A stretch of DNA of 64,000 nt. Source: Lutimaribacter degradans. Lineage in GTDB: Bacteria > Pseudomonadota > Alphaproteobacteria > Rhodobacterales > Rhodobacteraceae. Location of the stretch: positions 1 through 64,000 of the forward strand of contig NZ_JAMQGO010000006.1 of the NCBI RefSeq assembly GCF_023703375.1, written 5' to 3'. Below, in pieces: positions 36,025 through 44,591 of this stretch. The first letter of the stretch is position 1. Each line of letters opens with the position of its first letter. The notes beneath the pieces were generated by a model that did no database searches, was not told the DNA's origin, and saw nothing but the letters and a program-made list of their open reading frames with translations. The position numbers and the translations under genes were made by a program.

Positions 36025-36981
36025 ATGAAAAACATCATTCTCGCAACGACCGCTCTGATCGGGACCGCCGGTCTGGCAGCAGCGGAAGTGTCGATCAGCG
36101 GTTACGGCCGTTTCGGCGCCACCTACGTCAACCCCAGCGTTGGCGCATCGACCACCAACACCGCTTCGCGTCTGCGTCTGCAGTTCGACGTGTCGGCTGA
36201 AACCGACAGCGGCATCGTGTTTGGCGCGCGTCAGCGTATCCAGACCGAAGAAAGCACCTTCGGCCAGGTTTACGCCGGTGGCTGGGGCAACGGTGCACGC
36301 TTCTACATGAGCACCAACGGCCTGACCGTCGCAATGGGCAACATCCTGGGCGTGATCGAAGCCGCCCCCAACCTGTACCTGCCGACCGCGTCGGCTGGCA
36401 CCGGCCTGGAAGGCAACGGCTTCTACTCGCTGGCACCCAACACCTCGTCGAACGGCATGCGCTTCGCATGGACCGCGTACCAGTCGGGTTCGGGCGCTAC
36501 CTCGGCGTCGAACGGCGTTGAAGTTCTGTACAGCATGAACGGCTTCGGCGTTCACGTGCACAGCGGCGAGCGTGGCCTTGGTGTCGACACCACCGGTATC
36601 GGCATCAACTACACCTTCTCGGGCTACACCGCGGCACTTGCCTATGAAGACTTCGACAACGGCGCCGAAATCCTGTTCGCAAGCTTGGGTGGCCAGATCG
36701 GCCAGGTCGACGCTGCAATCAGCTACGCCAAGACCGACAACGGCACTGGCGGCGCTGGCAGTGAAGCAGACAAGTGGTCGCTGCGCGGTGGCTACGACTT
36801 CGGCACCGGCCTGACCGCATACGGCTTTGTCGCGTCGGAAGACAACAACGCCGGCGAAAGCTTTGGTCTGGGCGCGTCCTACGACCTGGGCGGCGGCGTG
36901 TCGCTCGAAGGCGGCATCACGCAGACCGACGATGTTGCAGACTCGACCATCGTTTCGCTGGGTGCATTCTTCTCGTTCTAA
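36025..36981 (+). CDS. Outer-membrane porin
   Basis: A 318-residue general porin of the alphaproteobacterial Porin_4 type. The signal peptide MKNIILATTALIGTAGLAAA is cleaved before EVSISGYGRFG, and alternating hydrophobic strands run to a terminal phenylalanine (VSLGAFFSF), the standard outer-membrane sorting signal. Codon use is strongly biased to C-ending codons, consistent with very high expression. The 292-bp upstream region has a GAGGGA ribosome site and a small CCCC/GGGG hairpin in the leader; I see no convincing -35/-10 pair. A strong terminator follows. Confidence 0.92.
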   Translation: MKNIILATTALIGTAGLAAAEVSISGYGRFGATYVNPSVGASTTNTASRLRLQFDVSAETDSGIVFGARQRIQTEESTFGQVYAGGWGNGARFYMSTNGLTVAMGNILGVIEAAPNLYLPTASAGTGLEGNGFYSLAPNTSSNGMRFAWTAYQSGSGATSASNGVEVLYSMNGFGVHVHSGERGLGVDTTGIGINYTFSGYTAALAYEDFDNGAEILFASLGGQIGQVDAAISYAKTDNGTGGAGSEADKWSLRGGYDFGTGLTAYGFVASEDNNAGESFGLGASYDLGGGVSLEGGITQTDDVADSTIVSLGAFFSF

Positions 36982-37003
36982 GTCGAACGGAAGTTTTATT
37001 CGG

Positions 37004-37038
37004 AAAGGGCAGGTCATTTGACCTGCCCTTTTCTTTTT
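37004..37038 (+). terminator. Strong Rho-independent terminator after the porin gene
   Basis: AAAGGGCAGGTCA pairs with TGACCTGCCCTTT, giving a 12-13 bp stem with a tiny loop and a T-rich tail. This suits a highly transcribed gene. Confidence 0.9.
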
Positions 37039-37085
37039 GCGCCAATGGGTGTTTTGTGGCGCCCGAACTGGCAGGAGGCATGGCA

Positions 37086-37739
37086 ATGGGTTTGACGGAT
37101 ATTCGCGCGCGCATCGCAAAGGCCGAGGCCGAGGCAGGCCGTGACCCGGACAGCGTGACGTTGATCGCGGTCAGCAAGGTGCAGCCGCTGGAGCGTGTCG
37201 CCGCGGTGCTTGAAGAAGGCCACCGCACGTTCGGGGAAAACCGGGTGCAGGAGGCCGCGGGCAAATGGCCCGATTTCCGCGAACGGTTCGACGGTGTCGA
37301 CCTGCACCTGATTGGCCCCTTGCAAACCAACAAGACGCGCCAGGCCTTTGAGCTGTTCCAGGCGATTCACTCGGTCGACCGGCCCAAGCTGGCGAAAACC
37401 ATCGCCCGTATCGCCCAGGAAGAGGGGCATTGCCCCGACCTGTTCATCCAGGTGAATACCGGCGAAGAAGAACAGAAAGCCGGCGTTCTGCCCTCCGATG
37501 CCGACGGGTTCATCGCCGAGTGCCGGGCCATGGATCTTCCGGTGCGCGGGTTGATGTGCATTCCGCCTGTCGAGGAAGAGCCGTCATTGCATTTCGCCCT
37601 GCTGGCCAAGATCGCCGCGCGCAACGACCTGGAGGGGCTGTCGATGGGGATGAGCAGTGATTTCGAGCGCGCGATTGCCCTTGGCGCCACCCATGTGCGC
37701 GTCGGCAGCGCGATTTTCGGTGAACGCAGCTACGACTGA
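37086..37739 (+). CDS. YggS-family PLP homeostasis protein
   Basis: A 217-residue member of the YggS/PROSC family of single-domain TIM-barrel PLP proteins. The cofactor lysine is K31 in AVSKVQ, followed by FGENRVQEA, HLIGPLQTNKTR and SMGMSSDFERAI...VRVGSAIFG, all diagnostic. These proteins bind PLP without known catalysis and keep vitamin B6 and amino-acid pools balanced. The second ATG (MGLTDI) is preferred because AGGAGG lies at the right distance; the first ATG is too close to it. Confidence 0.92.
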   Translation: MGLTDIRARIAKAEAEAGRDPDSVTLIAVSKVQPLERVAAVLEEGHRTFGENRVQEAAGKWPDFRERFDGVDLHLIGPLQTNKTRQAFELFQAIHSVDRPKLAKTIARIAQEEGHCPDLFIQVNTGEEEQKAGVLPSDADGFIAECRAMDLPVRGLMCIPPVEEEPSLHFALLAKIAARNDLEGLSMGMSSDFERAIALGATHVRVGSAIFGERSYD

Positions 37740-37761
37740 CGTCGCCCCGTCCTCCGTCCCG

Positions 37762-38256
37762 TCAGGGTACGATCAGCCGCGTATCGCAGGTGATTTGCCG
37801 GGCGACCCAGTGCAGGTGGTCGCGGCGGAGCGCGATGCAGCCTTCGGTGGGGTATCCGGGGCGGCGCCATTGGTGCAGGAAGATGGCCGAGCCACGCCCC
37901 TTTTGCGCGCGGGGCCAGTTCCAATCGGTCAGCAGCACGAGATCATAGAGCGGATCGGCCCGACGCAGGCGTTCGTGGCTGTGCGGATAGGGCGCGCGGA
38001 CCATCAGGTTGTAGTCTTCGTGGCGCGGATCGTCGGACCACACGTCACCGGGCCGGATCGGCACCGCCCAGTCGGTGGGGCGGGCCATGCGATCGGGGCG
38101 GTAAAGCAGCCCGACAATGCGATGCGTGCCGCGCGGGGTCGCACCGTCGCCTTCGCGCTTGGTATGGGTGACACCGCCGCGCCCGACCGTGCAGGGGAAT
38201 TTCCGCCCGGCAAAACGCAGGTGGGTCGGGGTGAGAATCATGTCATGCGGGGTCAT
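37762..38256 (-). CDS. L,D-transpeptidase (YkuD)-domain protein
   Basis: A 164-residue small YkuD-like protein. The catalytic motif is visible as FLHQWRRPGYPTEGCIAL, with the histidine and the cysteine of the HxxxxxxxxSxGC-type pattern (here T-E-G-C instead of S-x-G-C). The N-terminus reads VGRGGVTHTKREGDGATPRGTHRI, the usual substrate-loop start. There is no signal peptide, so it may act in the cytoplasm or be exported another way. Catalysis could be peptidoglycan cross-link formation or another transacylation. It lies 27 bp from ribA on the same strand. Confidence 0.82.
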   Translation of the reverse strand: MTPHDMILTPTHLRFAGRKFPCTVGRGGVTHTKREGDGATPRGTHRIVGLLYRPDRMARPTDWAVPIRPGDVWSDDPRHEDYNLMVRAPYPHSHERLRRADPLYDLVLLTDWNWPRAQKGRGSAIFLHQWRRPGYPTEGCIALRRDHLHWVARQITCDTRLIVP

Positions 38257-38283
38257 GCCTGGCGGGTCGGGTTCTGGGGGGTG

Positions 38284-39375
38284 TCACAGCAGGTGCCCTG
38301 ACTTGGCCGCCTTGGTGGCCAGGTAGGCGCGGTTATGCGCGGTTTCGCCCAGTTTCAGCGGCACGCGTTCGGTTACGGTGATTCCCTGTTTTTCCATCAT
38401 CGCGATCTTGCGCGGGTTGTTGGTGAGCAATCGCACCGAAGAAAACCCCATGGATTTCAGGATATCGGCGCCAAGACGGAAATCGCGTTCATCATCTTCG
38501 AAACCAAGCCGGTGGTTGGCCTCGACCGTGTCAAACCCCTGGTCCTGAAGGGAATAGGCGCGCATCTTGTTGGCAAGCCCGATGCCGCGGCCTTCCTGGT
38601 TGAGATACAACAGCACGCCGGCGCCTGCCTGCCCCATCTGTGCCAGCGCGCCGTGCAGCTGGGGGCCGCAGTCGCATTTCAGGCTGCCCAGCACGTCGCC
38701 GGTGAAACAGGCCGAGTGCAGCCGGGCCAGAACCGGCTTGTCGCGGGCGGGTTGGCCGATTTCAAAGGCGTAATGTTCCTCGGTGCCATCGCCGGGGCGA
38801 AAGATATGCAGACGCCCGGCCTCTGTCGCCTCGGTGGGCAGGCGGGCATTCACGACTGCGTCGGGATGGGGCGAGGCCGCGAGAAGCGACGAGGCAAGCG
38901 CCGCGGACACGCGGGTCAGCCCGTGCGCGTTGGCGAAAGCCTCGGGGTCGGGCAGGTCATGCACCAGCGCGGCAGGCAAAAGCTGCGCCGACTTGGTCAA
39001 GGACAGGGCCAGCCGGTGGAGGTCGGCCGGGCCTTCGCGCAGGGTGGTGAACGGGCCCTTCATGGGCATCGCCAGGTCATCGGCGGGGTCGGCCACCGCC
39101 AGCACCCAGGGCAGGCCGGCACCGGGGGGCAAGGCGATGCGGGCCAGGTCGCCATCGTAGGGCCGGGCCTTTAGCGTGACCGCCCGCCGCGCCGTGATGG
39201 CCAGAACCGGCTGTCCGCCAAGCGCCTGCAGATCGCCCAGGCGCGGCGCGGTCAGGGTTTCTGCTGCCAGCAACAAGGCGCCGCCCGTCTCGCCAGACAG
39301 CACCACCGGCACGCCCATGCGCAAATCGGCGCGGGCACGGGCCAGGGTCTCGGTCGGTGTGGGGGCAAAGCTCAT
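38284..39375 (-). CDS. ribA: GTP cyclohydrolase II with degenerate DHBP-synthase-like N-terminus
   Basis: A 363-residue enzyme of riboflavin synthesis. The C-terminal GCHII half is intact: zinc ligands in [31 protein letters not shown], and LLTNNPRKI. The N-terminal 160 or so residues align in wording with DHBP synthase ([23 protein letters not shown]). The acidic DxEDRENEGD metal-binding string is replaced by GETGGAL, so it should not make DHBP. True RibB must be elsewhere. The ATG follows AAGGAC. Divergent from the cenR-like regulator. Confidence 0.9.
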   Translation of the reverse strand: MSFAPTPTETLARARADLRMGVPVVLSGETGGALLLAAETLTAPRLGDLQALGGQPVLAITARRAVTLKARPYDGDLARIALPPGAGLPWVLAVADPADDLAMPMKGPFTTLREGPADLHRLALSLTKSAQLLPAALVHDLPDPEAFANAHGLTRVSAALASSLLAASPHPDAVVNARLPTEATEAGRLHIFRPGDGTEEHYAFEIGQPARDKPVLARLHSACFTGDVLGSLKCDCGPQLHGALAQMGQAGAGVLLYLNQEGRGIGLANKMRAYSLQDQGFDTVEANHRLGFEDDERDFRLGADILKSMGFSSVRLLTNNPRKIAMMEKQGITVTERVPLKLGETAHNRAYLATKAAKSGHLL

Positions 39376-39530
39376 GCGCGGTCCTTTTCGGCCTGATGTA
39401 GCCCGTTCGTGACGGATTTGAAACATAGCACGCATTCCATACACGTCCGCGTGATGGCATTGCAGCAAAACTTGCCCCCGCAGGGTTGGGCACTCATGTG
39501 CAACTCAAGCAAACAAAAGGAGGGCGTTTC

Positions 39531-40217
39531 ATGGCGCAGCTCAAGAAGATTCTGCTGGTGGACGACGACGACGATCTGCGCGAGGCGCTGAGCGAACAGC
39601 TGGTAATGACCGAAGATTTCGATGTGTTCGAGGCCGGAAACGGTGCGGACGCGATGCAAAAGGTCAAGGAAGGTCTGTACGACCTGGTGATCCTTGATGT
39701 CGGTCTGCCCGATACCGATGGGCGCGAGCTGTGCCGGTTGATGCGCAAGCAGGGCGTCAAGGCGCCGGTTCTGATGCTGACGGGCCATGACAGCGATGCC
39801 GACACGATCCTGGGGCTGGACGCCGGGGCCAATGACTATGTCACCAAGCCTTTCAAGTTCCCGGTTCTGTTGGCGCGCATCCGCGCCCAACTACGCCAGC
39901 ACGAGCAATCGGAGGACGCGGTATTCCAGCTTGGGCCGTATACGTTCAAGCCGTCGATGAAGCTGTTGGTCACCGATGACGATCGCAAGATTCGCCTGAC
40001 GGAGAAAGAGACCAACATTCTGAAATTCCTGTATCGTTCGACCGAAGGCGTGGTGGCACGCGACGTGCTGCTGCACGAGGTCTGGGGATACAACGCCGGC
40101 GTCACCACCCACACGCTGGAGACACATATTTACCGGCTGCGTCAGAAAATCGAGCCCGACCCGTCAAACGCGCGCCTTCTCGTGACCGAATCCGGCGGTT
40201 ACCGTCTGGTTGGGTAA
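39531..40217 (+). CDS. cenR: OmpR-family response regulator, CenR-like
   Basis: A 228-residue response regulator. The receiver has the acidic cluster DDDDD at 11-15, phospho-acceptor D56 in ILDVGLPD, and the conserved lysine in DYVTKPF. The OmpR/PhoB winged helix follows (RLTEKETNILKFLYRSTEGVVARDVLLHEVWGY, ETHIYRLRQKIE). DADTILGLDAGANDYVTKPFKF...LLARIRAQLRQHE matches the wording of CenR, an essential cell-envelope regulator in Caulobacter and Rhodobacter. No histidine kinase is adjacent. The ATG follows AAAAGGAGG. A candidate small RNA follows. Confidence 0.88.
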   Translation: MAQLKKILLVDDDDDLREALSEQLVMTEDFDVFEAGNGADAMQKVKEGLYDLVILDVGLPDTDGRELCRLMRKQGVKAPVLMLTGHDSDADTILGLDAGANDYVTKPFKFPVLLARIRAQLRQHEQSEDAVFQLGPYTFKPSMKLLVTDDDRKIRLTEKETNILKFLYRSTEGVVARDVLLHEVWGYNAGVTTHTLETHIYRLRQKIEPDPSNARLLVTESGGYRLVG

Positions 40218-40249
40218 CGCATGGTTGTGAAAAGAAATTTGAACTCTAC

Positions 40250-40263
40250 CTGATCCAGATCAA
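40250..40263 (+). promoter_or_regulatory. FNR/FnrL-type box
   Basis: The site CTGAT-CCAG-ATCAA matches the FNR consensus TTGAT-N4-ATCAA at 9 of 10 positions. It lies after cenR and upstream of a terminated short transcript candidate; possible -10 hexamers (TATACA, CATACT) lie 13 and 27 bases beyond it. Regulation by oxygen is inferred, not shown. Confidence 0.4.
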
Positions 40264-40297
40264 TGTATGGTATCGTATACAGGTTAAGTTCATACTC

Positions 40298-40373
40298 ATC
40301 CCGTCGCATGTCCGGGTAATGGCATGCACCTCCCTGTTGGACTTGGCCCGGGCTTTTCGCCCGGGTCTTTTTT
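40298..40373 (+). ncRNA. Candidate trans-acting small RNA with anti-Shine-Dalgarno stretch
   Basis: The 246-bp space between cenR and xthA contains what looks like a compact sRNA of about 75 nt. A 5' hairpin (GCATG...CATGC) is followed by an unpaired pyrimidine-rich stretch CACCTCCCTG complementary to ribosome-binding sites, then a strong Rho-independent terminator. The same order of elements occurs in CcsR-like and other alphaproteobacterial anti-SD sRNAs. The 5' end is a guess. An alternative is simply the cenR mRNA trailer with its terminator, since the terminator is about 130 bases after the cenR stop. Confidence 0.4.
40345..40373 (+). terminator. Rho-independent terminator downstream of cenR/sRNA
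   Basis: CCCGGGC and GCCCGGG form the core stem with a TTTTC loop, extended by GG and TC partners, followed by six T residues. Confidence 0.85.
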
Positions 40374-40463
40374 CGGGCGGGTTTCGCCATACCGCGGCTT
40401 CTTTCCCCGGTAACGCCCCTGTGCTAGGTCGACGCCGCAACCAACCGCATCAGGAGCCGCGCC

Positions 40464-41252
40464 ATGCCCTTTACCCTTGCCACGTGGAACATCAACTCGG
40501 TCCGGCTGCGGGCGGGCCTGGTGGAAAAGCTGCTGCGCGACGAAGGGCCCGACGTGCTGTGCCTGCAGGAATGCAAAAGCCCGGTCGACAAGATCCCGGC
40601 CGAGCAATTCGCGGCACTGGGATATGGTCACATGATCGCGCGGGGGCAAAAGGGATATAACGGCGTGGCGATCCTGTCGAAACAGCCGATAGAAGATGTG
40701 GGTGACATGGATTTCGCCGGTCTGGGTCATGCGCGCCACGTGGCGGGACGGCTGGAAAACGGGGTGACGATCCACAATTTCTACGTCCCTGCCGGTGGCG
40801 ACGTGCCCGACCGCGAGAAGAACGAGAAATTCGGCCAGAAGCTGGATTACCTGACCGAGATGCGCGACTGGTTTCATGGCGACCGGCCCGAGCGGTCGAT
40901 CCTTGTGGGCGATTTGAACATCGCCCCGCGCGAGGATGATGTCTGGAGCCACAAGCAGCTTTTGAAGGTGGTCAGCCATACGCCGGTCGAGGTCGAACAC
41001 CTGGCCGAAACGCAGGACGCGGGCCGGTGGGTGGATATCACCCGCCAGGATATTCCCGAGGGCCAGCTTTATTCCTGGTGGTCCTACCGCGCGCGCGATT
41101 GGGATGCCGCCGACAAGGGACGCCGGCTGGATCATGTCTGGGCCACCGGCGACATCGCGGCCGCGGGCCATTCCAGCCGAATCCTGCGCGCCGCGCGCGG
41201 CTGGGAGAAACCGAGCGACCACGCGCCCGTCTTTGCCAGTTTCGATCTGTAA
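40464..41252 (+). CDS. xthA: Exodeoxyribonuclease III
   Basis: A 262-residue AP endonuclease/exonuclease of the EEP fold. It starts MPFTLATWNINSVRLR, has LCLQECK (metal glutamate), GDLNIAPREDD, and ends in RRLDHVWA and KPSDHAPV with the catalytic Asp-His pair. It repairs abasic sites and 3'-blocked ends. The length matches E. coli XthA. It begins 90 bp after the terminator described above, so it has its own promoter. Confidence 0.93.
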   Translation: MPFTLATWNINSVRLRAGLVEKLLRDEGPDVLCLQECKSPVDKIPAEQFAALGYGHMIARGQKGYNGVAILSKQPIEDVGDMDFAGLGHARHVAGRLENGVTIHNFYVPAGGDVPDREKNEKFGQKLDYLTEMRDWFHGDRPERSILVGDLNIAPREDDVWSHKQLLKVVSHTPVEVEHLAETQDAGRWVDITRQDIPEGQLYSWWSYRARDWDAADKGRRLDHVWATGDIAAAGHSSRILRAARGWEKPSDHAPVFASFDL

Positions 41253-41317
41253 GGCGCGGGTTAATCGCCCTTTGAAATCTGCGAATGAAGGGCGCATATA
41301 AGGGCAAAGATGAAAGG

Positions 41318-42256
41318 ATGCATGAGACAATGCTGGAACTTGGGCAAAATACCCCCGATGCGGGCGATCTGATCAAGGATGTGGGCGAAGAGGCTTTCAT
41401 GGCCGAAGTGGTCGACGGCTCGGCCGAGGTGCCGGTGATCGTCGATTTCTGGGCGCCCTGGTGCGGCCCGTGCAAGACGCTGGGCCCAATGCTGGAGGAT
41501 GCCGTCAAGGCAGCCAATGGTGCCGTCAAGATGGCCAAGGTCAACGTGGACGAGGCGCAACGCCTGGCCAGCGCACTGTCACAGCAGGGCCTTCCGCTGC
41601 AGTCCATCCCGACCGTGGTTGCGTTTTACAAGGGCCGTCCCGTGGACATGTTCCAGGGCGCTGTACCACAATCGGAAATCAAGGCGTTCATCGACCGCGT
41701 GGTGCAAGCCGCGGGCGGTGATGCCAGCGGCGGGCTGGACGAGGCCGTGGCCGCCGCCGAAGAGATGCTGGCACAGGGTGCAGTGGCCGATGCGGCGCAG
41801 ACATTCGCCGCCATCCTGGGCGAGGCGCCCGACAACCCCGAGGCCTATGGTGGGCTGGTGCGCTGCCATATCGCCGCCGACCAACTGGACGAGGCCGAAG
41901 CGACGTTGAACGGCGCGCCCGCCGAGATCGTGACCAGCGCACCGCTTGAGGCCGCACGCGCCCAGCTGGAGTTGGCACGCCAGGCCCAGGGCGCAGGGCC
42001 GCTTGACGAGTTGCGCGCCGCTGTCGAGGCGCAGCCCGACGATCATCAGGCGCGGTATGATTATGCGCAGGCTCTATACGCCAAGGGCGATGCCGAAGAG
42101 GCCGTCAACCAACTGCTTGAGCTTTTCCGCCGTGACCGCGCGTGGAACGACGAGGCCGCCAAGGCCCAGTTGTTCAAGATTTTCGAGGCGCTCAAGCCCA
42201 ACGATCCGGTTGTTTTGAACGGGCGTCGCAAGTTGAGTTCGATGATATTTGCCTGA
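41318..42256 (+). CDS. Thioredoxin-TPR co-chaperone (CnoX/YbbN-like)
   Basis: A 312-residue protein with an N-terminal thioredoxin domain and a C-terminal TPR-like helical half. The active-site motif WCGPC is at 48-52, so unlike E. coli CnoX it keeps both cysteines, as in many Alphaproteobacteria. The cis-proline is in SIPTVVAFY. The C-terminal half contains repeated AQTFAAILGEAPDNPEAYGGL and DDHQARYDYAQALYAKGD TPR-type phrases. It should hold unfolding clients for GroEL or DnaK during oxidative stress. Starts at this ATG or one four codons later; spacing to AAAGG does not decide between them. Confidence 0.88.
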   Translation: MHETMLELGQNTPDAGDLIKDVGEEAFMAEVVDGSAEVPVIVDFWAPWCGPCKTLGPMLEDAVKAANGAVKMAKVNVDEAQRLASALSQQGLPLQSIPTVVAFYKGRPVDMFQGAVPQSEIKAFIDRVVQAAGGDASGGLDEAVAAAEEMLAQGAVADAAQTFAAILGEAPDNPEAYGGLVRCHIAADQLDEAEATLNGAPAEIVTSAPLEAARAQLELARQAQGAGPLDELRAAVEAQPDDHQARYDYAQALYAKGDAEEAVNQLLELFRRDRAWNDEAAKAQLFKIFEALKPNDPVVLNGRRKLSSMIFA

Positions 42257-42282
42257 CCCGTTCGGGGGTCTAGTTCTTGGGC

Positions 42283-42930
42283 ATGGCAAAACCGTTCGAC
42301 CTCCCCGATGTGATACCCGTCTTCCCGCTGCCGGGGGCGCTGCTTTTGCCGCGCGCCCGGCTGCCTCTGCACATATTCGAGCCGCGCTACCTGGCGATGC
42401 TGGATGACGTGCTGAAGGTGCCCGACCGCCTGATCGGCATGGTGCAGCCCGTCACGGGCCGTGACACCAACCGGGGGCCGGGACTGCACACGATCGGCTG
42501 TGCGGGGCGCGTGACGCAGTTTTCGGAAACCGAAGACGGGCGTTACATGATTACCCTGTGCGGAATATCGCGGTTCCGGGTGACAGGCGAGGTCGAGGGC
42601 TTTGCCCCCTATCGCCGCGTTCGCGCCAGTTGGGACGGGTTCGAACGTGACCAAGGCGGTGACGAGGCCGACCCCGGGTTTGACCGTGACGGTCTTATGA
42701 ACCTGCTGTCACGCTATTTCAGCGCGCGCGGCCTGAGCACCGACTGGGAATCGCTGCGCGAGGCAGATGACGAGTTGCTTATCAACTCGTTGTCGATGCT
42801 TCTGGATTTCGATACCGAGGATAAGCAGGCGCTGTTGGAGGCGCCCTGCCTGACGACCCGTCGCGAGACGCTGATGGGGCTTTTGGAATATGCGCTGCGC
42901 GGCGGCGCGGGCGGCGAGGTGATGCAATGA
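42283..42930 (+). CDS. LON N-terminal (substrate-binding) domain protein
   Basis: A 215-residue stand-alone LON-N domain with no ATPase or protease part. It begins [32 protein letters not shown], the classical first half of the LON substrate-binding domain, followed by the helical part. Such proteins occur across Alphaproteobacteria; their role is not known, though substrate capture for proteolysis is assumed. A TTG two codons upstream is an alternative start. It overlaps the downstream Trm112 gene by 4 bp and follows cnoX by 26 bp, so the three are likely one operon. Confidence 0.85.
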   Translation: MAKPFDLPDVIPVFPLPGALLLPRARLPLHIFEPRYLAMLDDVLKVPDRLIGMVQPVTGRDTNRGPGLHTIGCAGRVTQFSETEDGRYMITLCGISRFRVTGEVEGFAPYRRVRASWDGFERDQGGDEADPGFDRDGLMNLLSRYFSARGLSTDWESLREADDELLINSLSMLLDFDTEDKQALLEAPCLTTRRETLMGLLEYALRGGAGGEVMQ

Positions 42931-43112
42931 GTGACGTGGCGCAGCCGTTTGACCGGCGCATGCTCGAGGCGTTGATCTGCCCGCAAACGGGCGCGGTGCT
43001 GGAATACGACGCCGAGCGGCAGGAACTGGTATCCAAGGCCGCGCATCTGGCCTACCCGATCCGCAACGGCATTCCCGTGATGCTGGCAGACGAGGCGCGC
43101 AAGCTGGATTAA
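42927..43112 (+). CDS. Trm112-family protein
   Basis: A 61-residue Trm112-like protein. It has the conserved start [20 protein letters not shown] and the [11 protein letters not shown] end. In this family these zinc-ribbon proteins bind and stabilise SAM-dependent methyltransferases acting on tRNA, rRNA or translation factors. Only one zinc-type cysteine (ICPQTG) is visible, so it may not bind zinc. It is translationally coupled to the LON-N gene. Confidence 0.88.
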   Translation: MSDVAQPFDRRMLEALICPQTGAVLEYDAERQELVSKAAHLAYPIRNGIPVMLADEARKLD

Positions 43113-43465
43113 GCACGCTTCCCTGCACTTCCTGTATGGCGCTCGGCTCCTGCGCCCTTTCAAAGCCAACGGTACGCCACGAAAGAGCGTCAGTTGCCTT
43201 TCCGCGGCGATGAGCGGCTTGAAGCCGAGTGTCGCGCGGCCGGGATCGACTCTTTAGTCCTTTCGGACTATGCAGCCTAAGAATCCATGGACGCGAGCGG
43301 GTCGGTTTCTTTCGATTGCCTTGTAAACAATGTGTTTCCTGTACGGAAAAGAAAACCGCTCTGCTTTGCGTGGAAATATGGCTAGGATGTGGCAATATGT
43401 GGCACAGTCGCCGTTTGTTTTCATTGCAGCGCCAAGTTAAGAGATAGCCTTGGAAAGGCGGAATT
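43113..43465. other. 353-bp gene-free, AT-rich interval before the Hint gene
   Basis: No gene is supportable on either strand. By my count 43261-43500 is about 47% GC, well below the neighbours. It contains a perfect TAGTCC-TTTC-GGACTA hairpin (43255-43270) and a CGGCT/AGCCG hairpin, neither followed by a T-run. It may hold the Hint gene promoter or be imported DNA. Confidence 0.5.
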
Positions 43466-44455
43466 ATGTCTGAAACATCAATTTTCAACGCAGCGTATGG
43501 TAGCTACAAGCTTGCCGGGAAAAACGTCCTGTTCACGCCCAGCAGCGGGATAGGCACGGAAGGAACCAGCGGCGGCGACGCTGGCCTGGAGCTGACATTC
43601 GACGCTGACAAATTATGGTTTGCCACAGAAGTCAGCCTTGATGGTGGTGCGACGCAGACGGAATTTGAAATCACCTCTTACGGGACATTCACGCCGGAAG
43701 AGCAGAACAGCAATTTCTACAACGATTACCCGCAGTTTTCTGCGGACAACCCGCCGACTTACGCCGTGATCACGCTCGCCTCTGGCGAGGAGGTGATGCT
43801 GTTTCCCGACTTCCCCGAGATCGAAGGTGATTTCAACGGCACCGTGTTTCTTCTTGAAGATGCGGTTATACCCTGTTTCACGCCGGGCACATTGATCGCG
43901 ACCTCCAAGGGCGAGCGGCTTGTCGAAGAATTGCGCGTGGGCGATCGCATAATTACACGCGATCATGGCCTTCAGCCGGTTCGCTGGGTTGGCCGCCGTT
44001 CCCTGAGTGGCCAGGAACTGGCACAGGCTCCGCAATTCAACCCGGTCCTGATCCGCCAGGGCGCTCTTGGTCATGGGCTGCCGGAGCGTGACATGATGGT
44101 CTCGCCGCAGCACCGGTTGCTGATCACAAATGACAAGGCCGCGCTCTACTTCGAAGAGCGCGAGGTTCTGGTTGCTGCCAAGTACCTGACGGGTATGGAT
44201 GGTATCGACACCGTCGAGGCAAGCTCGGTGAGCTACATCCATTTCATGCTGGACGAGCACGAAGTGGTTCTGTCAAACGGTTCCTGGACCGAAAGTTTCC
44301 AGCCGGGCAAGAAGGTGCTTTACGGTATGGGGCGCGCGCAACGAAAAGAGATCCTGGAGCTCTTTCCCGAGATCGCTGAAACAGAAGGTCTTGAGACATA
44401 CAAGGCCGCGCGGCGCTCTCTCAAGAAGCATGAGGCACATCTTTTGGTGCGTTGA
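43466..44455 (+). CDS. Hint (Hedgehog/intein)-domain protein
   Basis: A 329-residue protein. The first 130 or so residues are acidic, have no recognised domain, and carry an AT-richer codon set. The Hint_2 domain follows: C137 starts CFTPGTLIATSKGERLVEELRVGDRIITRDHGLQPVRW, then VSPQHRLLI with H216 (block B-like) and HFMLDEHEVVLSNGSWTESF. Cysteine and histidine needed for N-S acyl shift are present, so self-cleavage releasing the N-terminal part is possible. Such genes are common in Rhodobacteraceae and their role is unknown. It has its own terminator. Confidence 0.82.
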   Translation: MSETSIFNAAYGSYKLAGKNVLFTPSSGIGTEGTSGGDAGLELTFDADKLWFATEVSLDGGATQTEFEITSYGTFTPEEQNSNFYNDYPQFSADNPPTYAVITLASGEEVMLFPDFPEIEGDFNGTVFLLEDAVIPCFTPGTLIATSKGERLVEELRVGDRIITRDHGLQPVRWVGRRSLSGQELAQAPQFNPVLIRQGALGHGLPERDMMVSPQHRLLITNDKAALYFEEREVLVAAKYLTGMDGIDTVEASSVSYIHFMLDEHEVVLSNGSWTESFQPGKKVLYGMGRAQRKEILELFPEIAETEGLETYKAARRSLKKHEAHLLVR

Positions 44456-44510
44456 CCCTCTGCCGCTTATAGGCCCGGCAGGTTCGGGCTGGCCGATTGC
44501 CAGATAATCC

Positions 44511-44537
44511 GGGCGCGTCATGACGCGCCCGTTTCTT
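44511..44537 (+). terminator. Terminator of the Hint gene
   Basis: A perfect palindrome, GGGCGCGTCA followed by its own reverse complement, is followed by a T-rich run. It lies 56 bp beyond the Hint stop. Confidence 0.75.
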
Positions 44538-44557
44538 TTCAAAGGGATGCGCGAAAG

Positions 44558-44579
44558 GAAGGCCCCGCGCGGGGCCTTC
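44558..44579 (-). terminator. Hairpin after the minus-strand SDR operon
   Basis: GAAGGCCCC and GGGGCCTTC form a perfect 9-bp stem with a 4-base loop, 13 bp beyond the SDR stop. The following minus-strand sequence begins CTTTC, a weak T-tail. Confidence 0.6.
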
Positions 44580-44591
44580 GTGGGGCATTGA

